From an uncultured SAR86 cluster bacterium (lineage in GTDB: Bacteria; Pseudomonadota; Gammaproteobacteria; Magnimaribacterales; D2472), in the NCBI GenBank assembly GCA_902630885.1, contig CACOWI010000001.1, forward strand, positions 124,001 through 188,000: DNA of 64,000 nucleotides. The letters are read 5' to 3'. Under the pieces are notes generated by a model. That model was given only the letters and a program-made list of their open reading frames with translations. It did no database searches and was not told where the DNA came from. Positions 32,171 to 41,829 of this stretch are shown here, in pieces. Made by a program: the position numbers and the translations under genes. The first letter of the stretch is position 1. Each line of letters opens with the position of its first letter.

Positions 32171-33430
32171 ATGAAAAATCTTAAGATTGGAATATGTGGT
32201 TGGGGAAATGTTGCTACTGGTCTTTTTAAAACTCTTCAAACTAATGCAGATCAAATAAAAAAAAGATGTAATCTAGAAATTGAAATTATTGCAATTGGAG
32301 CAAGGCGAGACAATCCTAAATGTGATCCAGGCAATGCAATTATTGAAAGAGATATCTTTAAAATTATGGATCATGACATCGATGTTCTTGTTGAGCTAAT
32401 TGGGGGTGTTGATGTTGCACGTGATTTAATTCTCAAAGCACTTAATAATCAAAAAAATGTAGTTACCGCTAATAAGGCAGTTATATTTAATCATGGAGAC
32501 GAGCTTTTTAGTGTTGCAAACAAAAATGGAGTGAAGTTACTTTATGAATCTTCTGTTTGTGCAGGAACACCAATAATAAAACTTCTTAATCAAGAGTTAG
32601 CTGCAAGTAAAATTTCTAAAATCTCAGGCATGCTTAACGGCACCTCAAATTATATTTTATCTAATATGGAAGAAGGCATGGAGTTTGAACCAACCTTAAA
32701 ACTTGCCCAAGAAAAGGGATACGCAGAACCTGACCCGTCATTTGATATTGAAGGTACTGATGCCGCTCATAAAATAGGAATATTGTCGTCACTTGCCTTT
32801 GGAAGTTCTTTGCCTCCAAAAGATTTTTATATTGAGGGCATTAATGGAATTCATAAAAGTGACTTTGAGTATGCTCATGAAATGGGTTTCACAATTAAAC
32901 ATCTTGCAGTCGCGAAATTAACAAATAATTCAATCGATTTAAGAGCTCATCCAGCTCTCGTAAAGCTTGATTCATATCTTGCTAATTTAAAAGGAGTAAG
33001 GAACGGAATTGAAGTGGAAACTGACTTGCTTGGCACGTTACATATTGCAGGATCAGGAGCCGGACAAGAGGCTACTGCGTCTGGTGTCATTTCCGACTTA
33101 ATTTATTTATCAGATTCAAAAATTAAAGATGTTAATAATATTAATGAGAGCATTGAGCTCGTTAAATTTATTGATTTAAATTTTCAATATTACTTCTACA
33201 TTGAAGCTAGTGATGTATCCGATATGATGCCTTCTATTTCATCTATTTTTACAAACAAAGGTGTTAGTATTGAGTCAATTAGTCAAAAAGAAAATCTTAA
33301 TAATGACTTAGTGCCAATTATAATTATCACGGATCTTCTCAAAGAAAAAGATCATCATGAATTAGTTAATAATTTATTAGAGTTAGATTCAGTTAATACA
33401 GTAAGATCTATAAGGATCGAAGCACAATAA
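32171..33430 (+). CDS. hom: Homoserine dehydrogenase
   Basis: The enzyme reduces aspartate semialdehyde to homoserine on the way to threonine and methionine. The 419-residue protein has the NAD(P) fold GICGWGNVATGL, then ELIGGVDVARDLILKAL, the family signature NGTSNYILSNM with the catalytic region DPSFDIEGTDAAHKI, and a C-terminal ACT-like domain (about 335-419) for feedback control. It is a single-function form, not fused to aspartokinase. thrC follows after one base, while thrB is not nearby. Confidence 0.95.
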   Translation: MKNLKIGICGWGNVATGLFKTLQTNADQIKKRCNLEIEIIAIGARRDNPKCDPGNAIIERDIFKIMDHDIDVLVELIGGVDVARDLILKALNNQKNVVTANKAVIFNHGDELFSVANKNGVKLLYESSVCAGTPIIKLLNQELAASKISKISGMLNGTSNYILSNMEEGMEFEPTLKLAQEKGYAEPDPSFDIEGTDAAHKIGILSSLAFGSSLPPKDFYIEGINGIHKSDFEYAHEMGFTIKHLAVAKLTNNSIDLRAHPALVKLDSYLANLKGVRNGIEVETDLLGTLHIAGSGAGQEATASGVISDLIYLSDSKIKDVNNINESIELVKFIDLNFQYYFYIEASDVSDMMPSISSIFTNKGVSIESISQKENLNNDLVPIIIITDLLKEKDHHELVNNLLELDSVNTVRSIRIEAQ

Positions 33431-33431
33431 A

Positions 33432-34817
33432 ATGTTATTTCATAGCACTAGAGGTAATGACAATAACAAGACTTTTGAAGAGATTTTAATGCAAGGTCTT
33501 GCAGATGATGGCGGTCTTTTTATGCCAGATTCTTGGCCACAGGTAGACATAGACCATTTGAAAGGCCTTAATAATTTTATTGATGTAGCCAAACATATAG
33601 TGCCCATGTATACAAATTCGTCGTTTTCAACCGATGAAGTGCATGAGGTCCTTGATAATACTTGGCATGATTTTGAAGAAAAAGATTACATAAATATTGT
33701 CGATATAAACGAATCTTTATCAGTGCTGGAATTGTTTCATGGTCCAACAGCTGCATTCAAAGATTTTGGATTACAACTCGCTGCTGCATTCTTTAACAAG
33801 ACATTACAAGATCAGAATAAGACAGCTATAGTTTTTGGTGCTACCTCCGGTGATACCGGATCAGCAGCGATTGATGCCTGTAAGGAATTTAGTGCAATTA
33901 AAAGTTTTATTCTTATCCCAGACGGCAACATGTCAGATATTCAAAGAAAACAAATGACAACAGTAAATAAACCAAATGTTTTTCCCATTCTTGCTAGTGG
34001 GTCTTTTGATGATTGTCAGGATGTAGTAAAAAAAGGATTTAAGGATAGATCTTTCTTAAAAGATGGGCAATATTTATTGGCAATAAACTCAATTAATTGG
34101 GTGAGAATAATTGGTCAAATATGCTATTACTTTTATGCTTCATTAAAGACAAACAGATTTTCAGAACCATTAAACTTTTCAGTTCCAACAGGTAATTTTG
34201 GTAATGTATTTTCATGTTACGCAGCTTCAAAAATGGGAATGCCTCTTTCAAAAATAGTCGTTGCAGTTAATAGTAATGATATTTTAGATAGATTTTTTCA
34301 ACACAATGATTATTCTAAAAACAAAGTAAGTGAAACAATATCACCAAGTATGGATATTAGTGTTGCGAGCAACTTTGAAAGATTAATCTATGATTTTTAC
34401 CTCAACAGAGATTCAGAGTTATGTTCAAATTTATATTCCAAATTTCCCGTTGAAAGCATCAGCTTAGATGAAGACATCTGGAAAAAGTCATCAAGTCTTT
34501 TTATGAGCTTTAGTGTTGATGATAATTCTACATTCAAATGCATGAAGAATTACTTCGATAATTTAGGCTATACAATGGATCCTCATACTGCTGTAGGTGC
34601 TGATGCTGTATCTAAATTAAATGATAGACTCGAAAATAAAACAGTTATTCTTTCAACTGCTCATCCTGCAAAATTTCCAAATGCCCTAGAAAAAGCTGGC
34701 ATTAATTTGACAACCATACCCAAAAATTTAGAAAAGGTTCTCGATAAAAAAGAAATTTCATTTAAATTAAGCCCATTTGATAATTCAATTTTTGAATTTA
34801 TACAACAAAACAGTTAA
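33432..34817 (+). CDS. thrC: Threonine synthase
   Basis: This PLP enzyme turns O-phosphohomoserine into threonine. The 461-residue protein has the PLP lysine in PTAAFKDFG (about Lys114), [12 protein letters not shown] for phosphate binding, and [13 protein letters not shown]. It is the longer type of threonine synthase found in gammaproteobacteria and fungi. It is probably made from one mRNA with hom. Confidence 0.95.
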   Translation: MLFHSTRGNDNNKTFEEILMQGLADDGGLFMPDSWPQVDIDHLKGLNNFIDVAKHIVPMYTNSSFSTDEVHEVLDNTWHDFEEKDYINIVDINESLSVLELFHGPTAAFKDFGLQLAAAFFNKTLQDQNKTAIVFGATSGDTGSAAIDACKEFSAIKSFILIPDGNMSDIQRKQMTTVNKPNVFPILASGSFDDCQDVVKKGFKDRSFLKDGQYLLAINSINWVRIIGQICYYFYASLKTNRFSEPLNFSVPTGNFGNVFSCYAASKMGMPLSKIVVAVNSNDILDRFFQHNDYSKNKVSETISPSMDISVASNFERLIYDFYLNRDSELCSNLYSKFPVESISLDEDIWKKSSSLFMSFSVDDNSTFKCMKNYFDNLGYTMDPHTAVGADAVSKLNDRLENKTVILSTAHPAKFPNALEKAGINLTTIPKNLEKVLDKKEISFKLSPFDNSIFEFIQQNS

Positions 34818-34819
34818 TT

Positions 34820-35917
34820 ATGGATCTTCAAGAATTAAAACTTTCATTATCTGATATGGAAGCAAGATTGAAAGACGTTAAAGATAATGTTCTTTTTATT
34901 GATGACAAAAAAACCAGATTAAATGAAATAGATAACAATTTGTCAAAAGAAGAAGTATGGTCAGATTTAGCACTCTCACAGAAGCTTAGTAAAGAAAAAA
35001 CAACGTTAGAAAAAAGCATAAAAATGTTTGATGACGTATCAAGAAAACTTTCTGATTCAGTTGTCCTATTAGAAGTATCAATTGAAGAAAATGATGATAG
35101 TTCCATAGATGATATTTTAAGTGAAAGAAATGAAATTATGGCTGTACTTGAAGAGCTTGAATTTAGCAAAATGTTTAGCAACAAAATGGATTCATCATCT
35201 GCATTTGTGGAGATTCAATCAGGATCAGGCGGAACTGAAGCACAAGATTGGGCTGAAATGCTGCTAAGAATGTATACAAAGTGGGCAGAAAGTAGGGGTT
35301 TTACTACTGAGTTGGTTGAAATATCTCATGGTGATGTTGCTGGCATAAAGTCAGCCTCACTGTATGTTGAGGGTGATCATGCATATGGATGGCTTAGAAC
35401 TGAAACTGGAATACATAGGCTGGTTAGGAAATCTCCATTTGACTCAGGAAATAGAAGACATACATCCTTTGCTTCAGTATTTATTTCACCAGAAATAGAT
35501 GATTCCATTGAGATAAACATAAATAAAGCAGATTTAAGAGTAGATACTTATAGAGCCTCAGGAGCTGGTGGACAGCATGTTAATAAAACCGACTCAGCTG
35601 TAAGATTAACTCATATACCAACTGGATTGGTTGCTCAATCGCAAAGTGATAGGTCTCAACATAAAAATAAAGAAAATGCATTAAAACAATTAAAATCTAA
35701 GCTTTACGAGTTAGAATTACAGAAACAAAATGAAGAACAGCAAATTCTTGAAGACAGTAAGTCAGACATAGGTTGGGGGAGTCAAATAAGATCATATGTG
35801 CTAGACCAATCAAGAATCAAGGATTTGAGAACAAATTATGAAACAGGAAACACAACAGCAGTTTTAAATGGTGATTTAGATGATTTCATGAAGTCATCCT
35901 TAAAAGCAGGCGTATAA
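34820..35917 (+). CDS. prfB: Peptide chain release factor 2
   Basis: RF2 reads UGA and UAA and releases the finished chain. The 365-residue protein has the stop-recognition SPF motif in [12 protein letters not shown] and the GGQ loop in [16 protein letters not shown] near residue 250. The whole length is in one frame: at the place where many prfB genes shift (after about residue 25) this one reads VLFIDDKK with no in-frame UGA, so programmed frameshift autoregulation is absent. Confidence 0.95.
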   Translation: MDLQELKLSLSDMEARLKDVKDNVLFIDDKKTRLNEIDNNLSKEEVWSDLALSQKLSKEKTTLEKSIKMFDDVSRKLSDSVVLLEVSIEENDDSSIDDILSERNEIMAVLEELEFSKMFSNKMDSSSAFVEIQSGSGGTEAQDWAEMLLRMYTKWAESRGFTTELVEISHGDVAGIKSASLYVEGDHAYGWLRTETGIHRLVRKSPFDSGNRRHTSFASVFISPEIDDSIEININKADLRVDTYRASGAGGQHVNKTDSAVRLTHIPTGLVAQSQSDRSQHKNKENALKQLKSKLYELELQKQNEEQQILEDSKSDIGWGSQIRSYVLDQSRIKDLRTNYETGNTTAVLNGDLDDFMKSSLKAGV

Positions 35918-37408
35918 ATGGATAAAGAAAATATAAGTGGCGAAAAAGCCCTCATTGAAGAAAGACGTAAAAAGCTCGATCAACTAAGAGACAGAGGAGA
36001 TGCTTACGGCAATTCTTTTAAGCCAAAAAATAATGCATTAAATCTTCATGAAGAATATGGCGATATTTCAAAAGAAGATCTAGCGAAAAAGAATATAAAA
36101 GATATCTCTGTAGCCGGTCGAATTGTTTTAAAAAGAGTTATGGGCAATGCAAGCTTTGCTACTTTAAGAGATTCATCTGGCGATATTCAAATATATGTAA
36201 CAAAAAATAATGTTGATGAAAGTGTATATGAAGATTTTAAAACATGGGATCTAGGAGATATTGTTGGAGTATCTGGTTCTTTGTTTCGCACCAAAACTGA
36301 TGAATTAACTATTGATGTATGGGATTTGGAAATGATAACAAAGTCATTACGCCCAATGCCAGAAAAGTTTAAAGGCCTAACAGATATAGAAGCAAGATAT
36401 AGACAAAGATATCTAGATTTGATGACAAATAATGAAACAAAAGAAGTCTTTATTAAAAGAACAAAAATCATTGATTCTCTCAGAAAAAAAATGAATGAAT
36501 GTGGCTATTTGGAAGTCGAGACGCCAATGATGCATCCCTTAGCTGGTGGAGCAGTAGCACGACCATTTGTAACTCAACATAATGCTCTTGGACAAGATCT
36601 TTATTTAAGAATCGCGCCTGAATTGTATTTGAAAAGACTATTAGTTGGTGGCTTTGATCGTGTGTTTGAAATTAATAGAAGTTTTAGGAATGAGGGCTTA
36701 TCTACAAAACATAACCCTGAATTTACCATGATGGAGTGGTATCAAGCCTATGCCAGTATGCAAGATCAGATGGATTTAACAAAAGATATTATTTTGAATG
36801 CCGCTAAAGCAGCTGAATGTAAATCAAAAATTGAGTGGGGTGATATTAAAATTGACCTTAATAATTTTAAACAATCTACTCTCACAGATTTAGTCATCGA
36901 ATTTAATAAAGAATTAAGTAAAGATGACATAAGTGATAAGAAAAAACTTCAAAATATTTTGACCAGCAATAAAGTAAAAGTTGAAAAAAGTTGGGGTGTT
37001 GGCAGAATTCTCTTAGAGGTATTCGAAGCAACCGTAGAAAGCAACCTCATTGATCCAACATTTGTTACTGAGTATCCTGTTGAGGTTTCACCATTATCTA
37101 GAAGAAACGAAGAAAATCCTGATTATGCTGATAGATTTGAATTATTTATCGGTGGAAAAGAGTTTGCTAATGGTTTTTGTGAGCTGAATGATCCTGACGA
37201 CCAAGCCTCAAGATTTGAAGAACAAGTAGCTGCAAAAGATTCTGGTGATAAAGAGGCTATGGACTATGATCAAGATTACATTACTGCTCTTGAACACGGT
37301 ATGCCACCAGCAGTAGGTGTTGGAATGGGTGTTGATAGGTTAGTTATGCTATTAACTAATCAGTCATCTATAAGAGATGTATTATTGTTTCCCCAATTAA
37401 AATCTTAA
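35918..37408 (+). CDS. lysS: Lysyl-tRNA synthetase (class II)
   Basis: The enzyme charges tRNA-Lys. The 496-residue protein has an N-terminal OB fold anticodon domain (SVAGRIVLKRVMGNASFATLRD), motif 1 and 2 sequences (EVETPMMHPLAGGAVARPF; FRNEGLSTKHNPEFTMMEWY) and motif 3 GVGMGVDRLVMLLT. The ATG directly follows the prfB TAA; prfB-lysS is a common pair. Confidence 0.97.
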   Translation: MDKENISGEKALIEERRKKLDQLRDRGDAYGNSFKPKNNALNLHEEYGDISKEDLAKKNIKDISVAGRIVLKRVMGNASFATLRDSSGDIQIYVTKNNVDESVYEDFKTWDLGDIVGVSGSLFRTKTDELTIDVWDLEMITKSLRPMPEKFKGLTDIEARYRQRYLDLMTNNETKEVFIKRTKIIDSLRKKMNECGYLEVETPMMHPLAGGAVARPFVTQHNALGQDLYLRIAPELYLKRLLVGGFDRVFEINRSFRNEGLSTKHNPEFTMMEWYQAYASMQDQMDLTKDIILNAAKAAECKSKIEWGDIKIDLNNFKQSTLTDLVIEFNKELSKDDISDKKKLQNILTSNKVKVEKSWGVGRILLEVFEATVESNLIDPTFVTEYPVEVSPLSRRNEENPDYADRFELFIGGKEFANGFCELNDPDDQASRFEEQVAAKDSGDKEAMDYDQDYITALEHGMPPAVGVGMGVDRLVMLLTNQSSIRDVLLFPQLKS

Positions 37409-37418
37409 CTTAAAATTA

Positions 37419-37880
37419 TTACCATCTAAACTTATCGAAATTTTCTGGGTTTGCCCAACCCTTAGGATTATTCCAAGTTCTTTTATTGTTGTAAGTTTTT
37501 AAGTTATATGAAAAACATTTTAATTTATTATTTTTATCAAACAGCTCTGTTTGAAATCCGAGTCTTAGCATAGTTTCATTAGTCTCATCATCATTACTAA
37601 AGTCGGTGAATATTGCAATTTTGTGACTTATAAGATTTTTAATTGTTCCGATATTGGATTCAGATGTTCGCATATCATCAAGAATTAAAAATAAATCAAA
37701 GTTTTCATTTGATACTTTTTCAATACTAGTTCCTATAGATAAAGATTCTATGTTGAGCTTTTCTATTCTTTTAATTAGTTTAGATATATCTTGCGCTGTA
37801 AAAATAAAAATATTTTTTGGATTTTCATCCGCAATGATATTTGTAATATAGCTATGAAGGATTTTTTCTTTCTTTGTCAT
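37419..37880 (-). CDS. DUF6231-like conserved protein
   Basis: The 153-residue soluble protein has no catalytic motif that I know. It has alternating strands and helices (NIFIFTAQD, FDLFLILDD, HKIAIFTDF), a layout of a small Rossmann or receiver-like fold, and a conserved-looking aromatic end, NPKGWANPENFDKFRW. I link it to the DUF6231 family of gammaproteobacteria from that C-terminal motif; this is from memory. Its start overlaps the mdh stop by four bases (ATGA), so it is co-transcribed with mdh. Confidence 0.6.
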   Translation of the reverse strand: MTKKEKILHSYITNIIADENPKNIFIFTAQDISKLIKRIEKLNIESLSIGTSIEKVSNENFDLFLILDDMRTSESNIGTIKNLISHKIAIFTDFSNDDETNETMLRLGFQTELFDKNNKLKCFSYNLKTYNNKRTWNNPKGWANPENFDKFRW

Positions 37881-38875
37881 TTCATGAGATGTTTAACAGC
37901 GTCTCTCTCTGAAAGAAGCTCATCTATGGATACCTTAAATTTGGTTTTTGCAAAATCAGATAAAGAAATATCTCTTTTTATTTCAATTGTGCCATCATCA
38001 AGAGTCATTAATGGATAACCGCAAATAATTCCCTCAGGTACATCGTATGCTCCATCACTTGCAATGGCGGCGCTAAAGCAATTGCCAGGCTCAGTAGGAT
38101 TCTCGCATGCAATAACAGTATCAATTGCTGCTTTTGCAGCAGATGTTGCAGAGGAAGCGCCCCTTGCGTCTATTACAGCTTTGCCTCTTTGTTGGACATT
38201 TGGAATGAATTCTGATTCAATCCAATTCATATCATTAATTACTGAGCTTCCCAGATCTCCAGATATAAGAGCATTTTCTGAGTCAGGATACATAGTTGGA
38301 CTGTGATTTCCCCAGATAATCATATTTTTTACATCGGATACATTATTATTTGTTTTTTTTGCGAGGATTGATTTTGCTCTATTAGAATCAAGCATAGTCA
38401 TTGCCATCCAAAGTTGATTATCATTATTTGCTGCATTTTTCCCAATAAATGCATTAGTATTTGCAGGATTTCCAACAACTAAAATTTTGGCATTATCTTT
38501 TCCATAACTTCCAATAGCTTTACCTTGTTCAACAAAAATACCACCATTAATACTTAAAAGATCTGACCTTTCTTCAATTTTCTTACCGTTATAAACGATC
38601 CCCCTTGGTATACTTCCCACAAGCAAAAACCAATCAGCATCTTTTGATGCTTCTTCAAAATTATCGGTATAAGTAACTTTTCCCATCTGGGGGAAATATG
38701 AATCTTCTAATTCCATTACCAAACCCTTTAATTTATCAACGACTTGAGGGATCTCTACTAACGCTAAATCAACAATCTTATCTCCAAATGTATTCCCATC
38801 GATTAATCTTGGTATCAAAGAATATGCAATCTGACCTGCAGCACCTGTAACAACGACTTTTATAGATTTGTCCAT
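37877..38875 (-). CDS. mdh: Malate dehydrogenase
   Basis: This NAD-dependent enzyme oxidises malate to oxaloacetate and completes the TCA set found at the start of the window. The 332-residue protein has VTGAAGQIAYSL for NAD binding, LVGSIPRG, VVGNPANTNA and the catalytic His in WGNHSPTMYPD. The sequence is of the cytosolic-like MDH type (about 330 residues), not the E. coli type of about 312. An AAGGAATTTA stretch precedes the ATG. It stands outside the sdh-suc run. Confidence 0.95.
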   Translation of the reverse strand: MDKSIKVVVTGAAGQIAYSLIPRLIDGNTFGDKIVDLALVEIPQVVDKLKGLVMELEDSYFPQMGKVTYTDNFEEASKDADWFLLVGSIPRGIVYNGKKIEERSDLLSINGGIFVEQGKAIGSYGKDNAKILVVGNPANTNAFIGKNAANNDNQLWMAMTMLDSNRAKSILAKKTNNNVSDVKNMIIWGNHSPTMYPDSENALISGDLGSSVINDMNWIESEFIPNVQQRGKAVIDARGASSATSAAKAAIDTVIACENPTEPGNCFSAAIASDGAYDVPEGIICGYPLMTLDDGTIEIKRDISLSDFAKTKFKVSIDELLSERDAVKHLMK

Positions 38876-38902
38876 TAAATTCCTTAAAAAAACTGAATAT
38901 AT

Positions 38903-38908
38903 ATTATA
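38903..38908 (-). promoter_or_regulatory. Candidate -10 element of mdh
   Basis: On the minus strand the sequence reads TATAAT, a perfect -10 hexamer, about 28 bases before the mdh start codon. No good -35 is at 17 bases. In so AT-rich a region this can occur by chance. Confidence 0.3.
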
Positions 38909-39019
38909 TTCTTAAATCAATTTGTAATCCTTAGTTTTGTATCGTAGTAAATGATATTTTTTTTGATTAAAATACCAACAATTCAATTCAAAGTTTCTTA
39001 ATTATATTGGAGAAAAGAC

Positions 39020-39919
39020 ATGACAATTAGATTTGATGATAAGGTTGCAATAGTTACAGGTGCCGGTGGCGGTATTGGGAAAGAACATGCTCTTGAGTTA
39101 GCAAGACGAGGAGCTAAAGTTGTTGTGAATGATCTCGGTGGAACAGTTGATGGAAGTGGAGCTAGCGATGCGGCAAATGAGGTTGTAGATATTATTAAAT
39201 CTGAAGGCGGTGATGCAATGGCTAACGGAGCAAGTGTTACTGATCTAGAGGCTGTTAAAGACATGGTTAGTCAAACGATGGAGAAATGGGGAAGAATTGA
39301 TATTTTGGTGAATAATGCTGGCATTCTTAGAGATAAAAGCTTTCATAAAGTAACTTTGGAAGATTTTAATTTAGTCATGGATGTTCATTTTCAAGGCAGC
39401 TTAAATTGTACACATACAATTTTTCCAATAATGAGAGAACAGGAATATGGACGAATCGTTTTTACAAGCTCTTCTAGTGGTGTTTTTGGAAACTTTGGAC
39501 AAACGAATTATGGCTCTGCAAAAATGGCTATGGTCGGACTTATGAATACATTAAAAATAGAAGGACAAGGCAAAAATGTTTACACAAATTCAATTACGCC
39601 TGTTGCTTACACAAGAATGACTGAGGGTCTAATTCCTGAAGACTTCGGTAAAAATCTTCAACCTGAATTTGTTACTCCTGCAGTTATTTATCTATCAAGT
39701 GAGAATGCTCCCAATGGCGCAATTATGGCTGCTGGCGCAGGAGTTTTTTCAAGGATATTTATACATGAAACTATGGGAGTATCTTTGGGAATGGCCGAAG
39801 ATATGACACCTGAAAATATTGAAGCTAATTGGGATAAAATTTCTGATATGAGTGACGCAAGAGCTCTTCAAAACGGAGGAGAGCAGACTCTTAAATTCTT
39901 TGAATTAATAAATAAATAA
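39020..39919 (+). CDS. SDR-family 3-hydroxyacyl-CoA dehydrogenase-like protein
   Basis: The 299-residue short-chain dehydrogenase has the NAD(P) motif TGAGGGIGKEHALELA, VNDLGG with Asp after the second strand (NAD preference), NNAGIL, and the catalytic Ser (SSSSG) with Tyr-x-x-x-Lys in YGSAKMA. The GG-TVDG insertion after VNDLGG and the C-terminal part resemble the dehydrogenase unit of peroxisomal multifunctional enzyme type 2. A role in fatty-acid or sterol beta-oxidation is therefore likely, but the substrate is not known. TTGGAGAAA precedes the ATG. It meets the gst gene tail to tail with no gap. Confidence 0.85.
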   Translation: MTIRFDDKVAIVTGAGGGIGKEHALELARRGAKVVVNDLGGTVDGSGASDAANEVVDIIKSEGGDAMANGASVTDLEAVKDMVSQTMEKWGRIDILVNNAGILRDKSFHKVTLEDFNLVMDVHFQGSLNCTHTIFPIMREQEYGRIVFTSSSSGVFGNFGQTNYGSAKMAMVGLMNTLKIEGQGKNVYTNSITPVAYTRMTEGLIPEDFGKNLQPEFVTPAVIYLSSENAPNGAIMAAGAGVFSRIFIHETMGVSLGMAEDMTPENIEANWDKISDMSDARALQNGGEQTLKFFELINK

Positions 39920-40531
39920 TTATTTTGCAAAACTAGGTCTTAATGCAATGTTATTTACGTAATTAGATAAATTTTTATAATCGTTTATATCTATTTTATT
40001 GAGCCTGACAAGAAACTGAAGTGATGTTACTGTCTGAATGTCGGCATATGAAAATTTACCACAGGCAATGTATTCTTTATCTGCAATTATTTCATCGTAA
40101 TATTTTAGTGATTTGATTGCCAACTCTCTTTGAGCCAATCCAAATTCGTTATTTTGATTTTCAAGTTCACTCATATGTGGATGAGTATGTCTAAACCCAA
40201 ACATTAAAGGCATCATAAGTTCAAATGATATTCTTGAGTACCACATTTCTATCTGTGCAATCTCGTTTTCATCAATACCAAATAAGTTAGGATCAGGATG
40301 TAAACACTCTAAGTATCTGCATATGGCTGTTGTTTCAAGTATTACCTCTCCGTTATCTAACACCAATGCTGGTATTCGAGAGTTTGGGGCAATTTCTTTA
40401 TATTCTGAAGTTTTATGCTCCAATTTACCAAGATCAAGGTTCTTAACTTCAATGTTCTCAATACCTTTTTCGGCAATAAAGATAAGAACCTTTCGAGGAC
40501 TTGGAGCTACTGGACTTGAATATAATTTCAA
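39920..40531 (-). CDS. Glutathione S-transferase family protein
   Basis: The 203-residue protein has an N-terminal thioredoxin-like domain (KLYSSPVAPSPRKVLIFIAEKG) with Ser near the active site, the cis-Pro RIPAL and ETTAICRYLE for glutathione binding, then a helical C-terminal domain with FSYADIQTVTSL. The substrate is unknown. It starts four bases after the nrdB stop and probably belongs to the nrdA-nrdB transcript, which suggests a link to the thiol state, though that is inference. Confidence 0.85.
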   Translation of the reverse strand: MKLYSSPVAPSPRKVLIFIAEKGIENIEVKNLDLGKLEHKTSEYKEIAPNSRIPALVLDNGEVILETTAICRYLECLHPDPNLFGIDENEIAQIEMWYSRISFELMMPLMFGFRHTHPHMSELENQNNEFGLAQRELAIKSLKYYDEIIADKEYIACGKFSYADIQTVTSLQFLVRLNKIDINDYKNLSNYVNNIALRPSFAK

Positions 40532-40535
40532 GTCT

Positions 40536-41813
40536 TTATTCCCAGTTTAATGCACCACCAACTTGATATTCCGTAACCCTTGTTTCAAAGAAATTCTTTT
40601 CTTTTCTTAGGTCAATAATTTCAGACATCCAAGGGAATGGATTAGTTACTCCTGTGAATTCTTCTTCTAGACCAAGTTGTGTGAGTCTTCTGTTAGCAAT
40701 AAACTTGAGATATTCTTCCATCATAGAAGCATTCATACCAAGCACGCCTCTTGGCATTGTATCTCTTGCATACTGTATCTCTAGTTCAGTACCTTCTAAT
40801 ATCATCTGGGCCGCATCAGATTTCATTTGTTCATCCCATAAATGAGGATTTTCTATTTTTATTTGGTTTATCACATCAATACCAAAGTTTACATGCATAG
40901 ATTCATCTCTAAGTATGTACTGAAACTGTTCTGCAGTTCCCGTCATTTTATTTCTTCTTCCCATAGAGAGTATTTGTGTAAATCCGCAATAGAAGAAGAT
41001 ACCCTCCAATACACAGTAAAAAGCAATTAGGTTTCTTAATAGCTGCTTATCTGTTTCTTCGGTTCCTGTTTTGAAATCAGGATCTGATATTTCTTGAGTA
41101 TACTTTAAGCCCCATGATGCCTTTCTTGCAACACATGGAACTTCTCTATACATGTTGAAGATTTCTCCCTCATCCATACCCAAAGACTCAATACAATATT
41201 GATATGCATGTGTGTGAATTGCTTCTTCAAGACTTTGTCTAAGAATATATTGTCTGCATTCTGGGTTCGTAATTAGTCTGTATAGTGCAAGAACAAGATT
41301 ATTTGCCACAAGTGAGTCTGCGGTTGAAAAGAAACCTAAATTTCTTTTAACTATAACTCTTTCGTCTTCTGTTAGCCCATCTTCAGATTTCCATAAGACA
41401 ATATCGTTTGTCATATTAATTTCTTGAGGCATCCAGTGATTAGCACTTCCATCAAGATATTTTTGCCATGCCCAGTCATACTTGAAAGGCACTAGTTGAT
41501 TTAGATCAGCTTTACAATTAATCATCATTTTTTGATCAACCTGAACTCGACCAGCATTTGCCATCATCTCATCAAGTTCTTCGTTACCTGCTGCTTCGTC
41601 AATTTCATTTACAGCTTTTCTAGCAGCTTCTGCTCTTGATCCTTCACCAATATTTTCATTAGTTCGAGGAGCATCAGTTTCAACTGGTTGTTGAACAGCT
41701 GATTTTTCTTCAGCTACTGCTTCTGCAGTTTGTTTTACCACCTCATTGTTTACCTGTGGTGATGCCTGAGGAGTTGAGTTTTCCTCTTTTCCATAGTCGT
41801 CCCAATTTAACAT
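40536..41813 (-). CDS. nrdB: Ribonucleotide reductase small subunit (class Ia)
   Basis: NrdB houses the diiron-tyrosyl radical that starts nucleotide reduction. ATG 41813 is chosen: AAGGAGAAATAAT precedes it, and the start MLNWDDYG is typical, while an earlier in-frame start lacks a site. The 425-residue product has a linker-like N-terminal 75 residues, then TADSLVANN (first iron ligand), [12 protein letters not shown] with Glu, His and the radical Tyr, DESMHVNFG and the C-terminal [10 protein letters not shown] that docks on NrdA. It lies 16 bases after nrdA. Confidence 0.95.
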   Translation of the reverse strand: MLNWDDYGKEENSTPQASPQVNNEVVKQTAEAVAEEKSAVQQPVETDAPRTNENIGEGSRAEAARKAVNEIDEAAGNEELDEMMANAGRVQVDQKMMINCKADLNQLVPFKYDWAWQKYLDGSANHWMPQEINMTNDIVLWKSEDGLTEDERVIVKRNLGFFSTADSLVANNLVLALYRLITNPECRQYILRQSLEEAIHTHAYQYCIESLGMDEGEIFNMYREVPCVARKASWGLKYTQEISDPDFKTGTEETDKQLLRNLIAFYCVLEGIFFYCGFTQILSMGRRNKMTGTAEQFQYILRDESMHVNFGIDVINQIKIENPHLWDEQMKSDAAQMILEGTELEIQYARDTMPRGVLGMNASMMEEYLKFIANRRLTQLGLEEEFTGVTNPFPWMSEIIDLRKEKNFFETRVTEYQVGGALNWE

Positions 41814-41829
41814 ATTATTTCTCCTTAGT

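Noticed and set aside
34870-34910. Programmed frameshift site in prfB
   Set aside because: No UGA or shift sequence occurs there; the gene reads in one frame.
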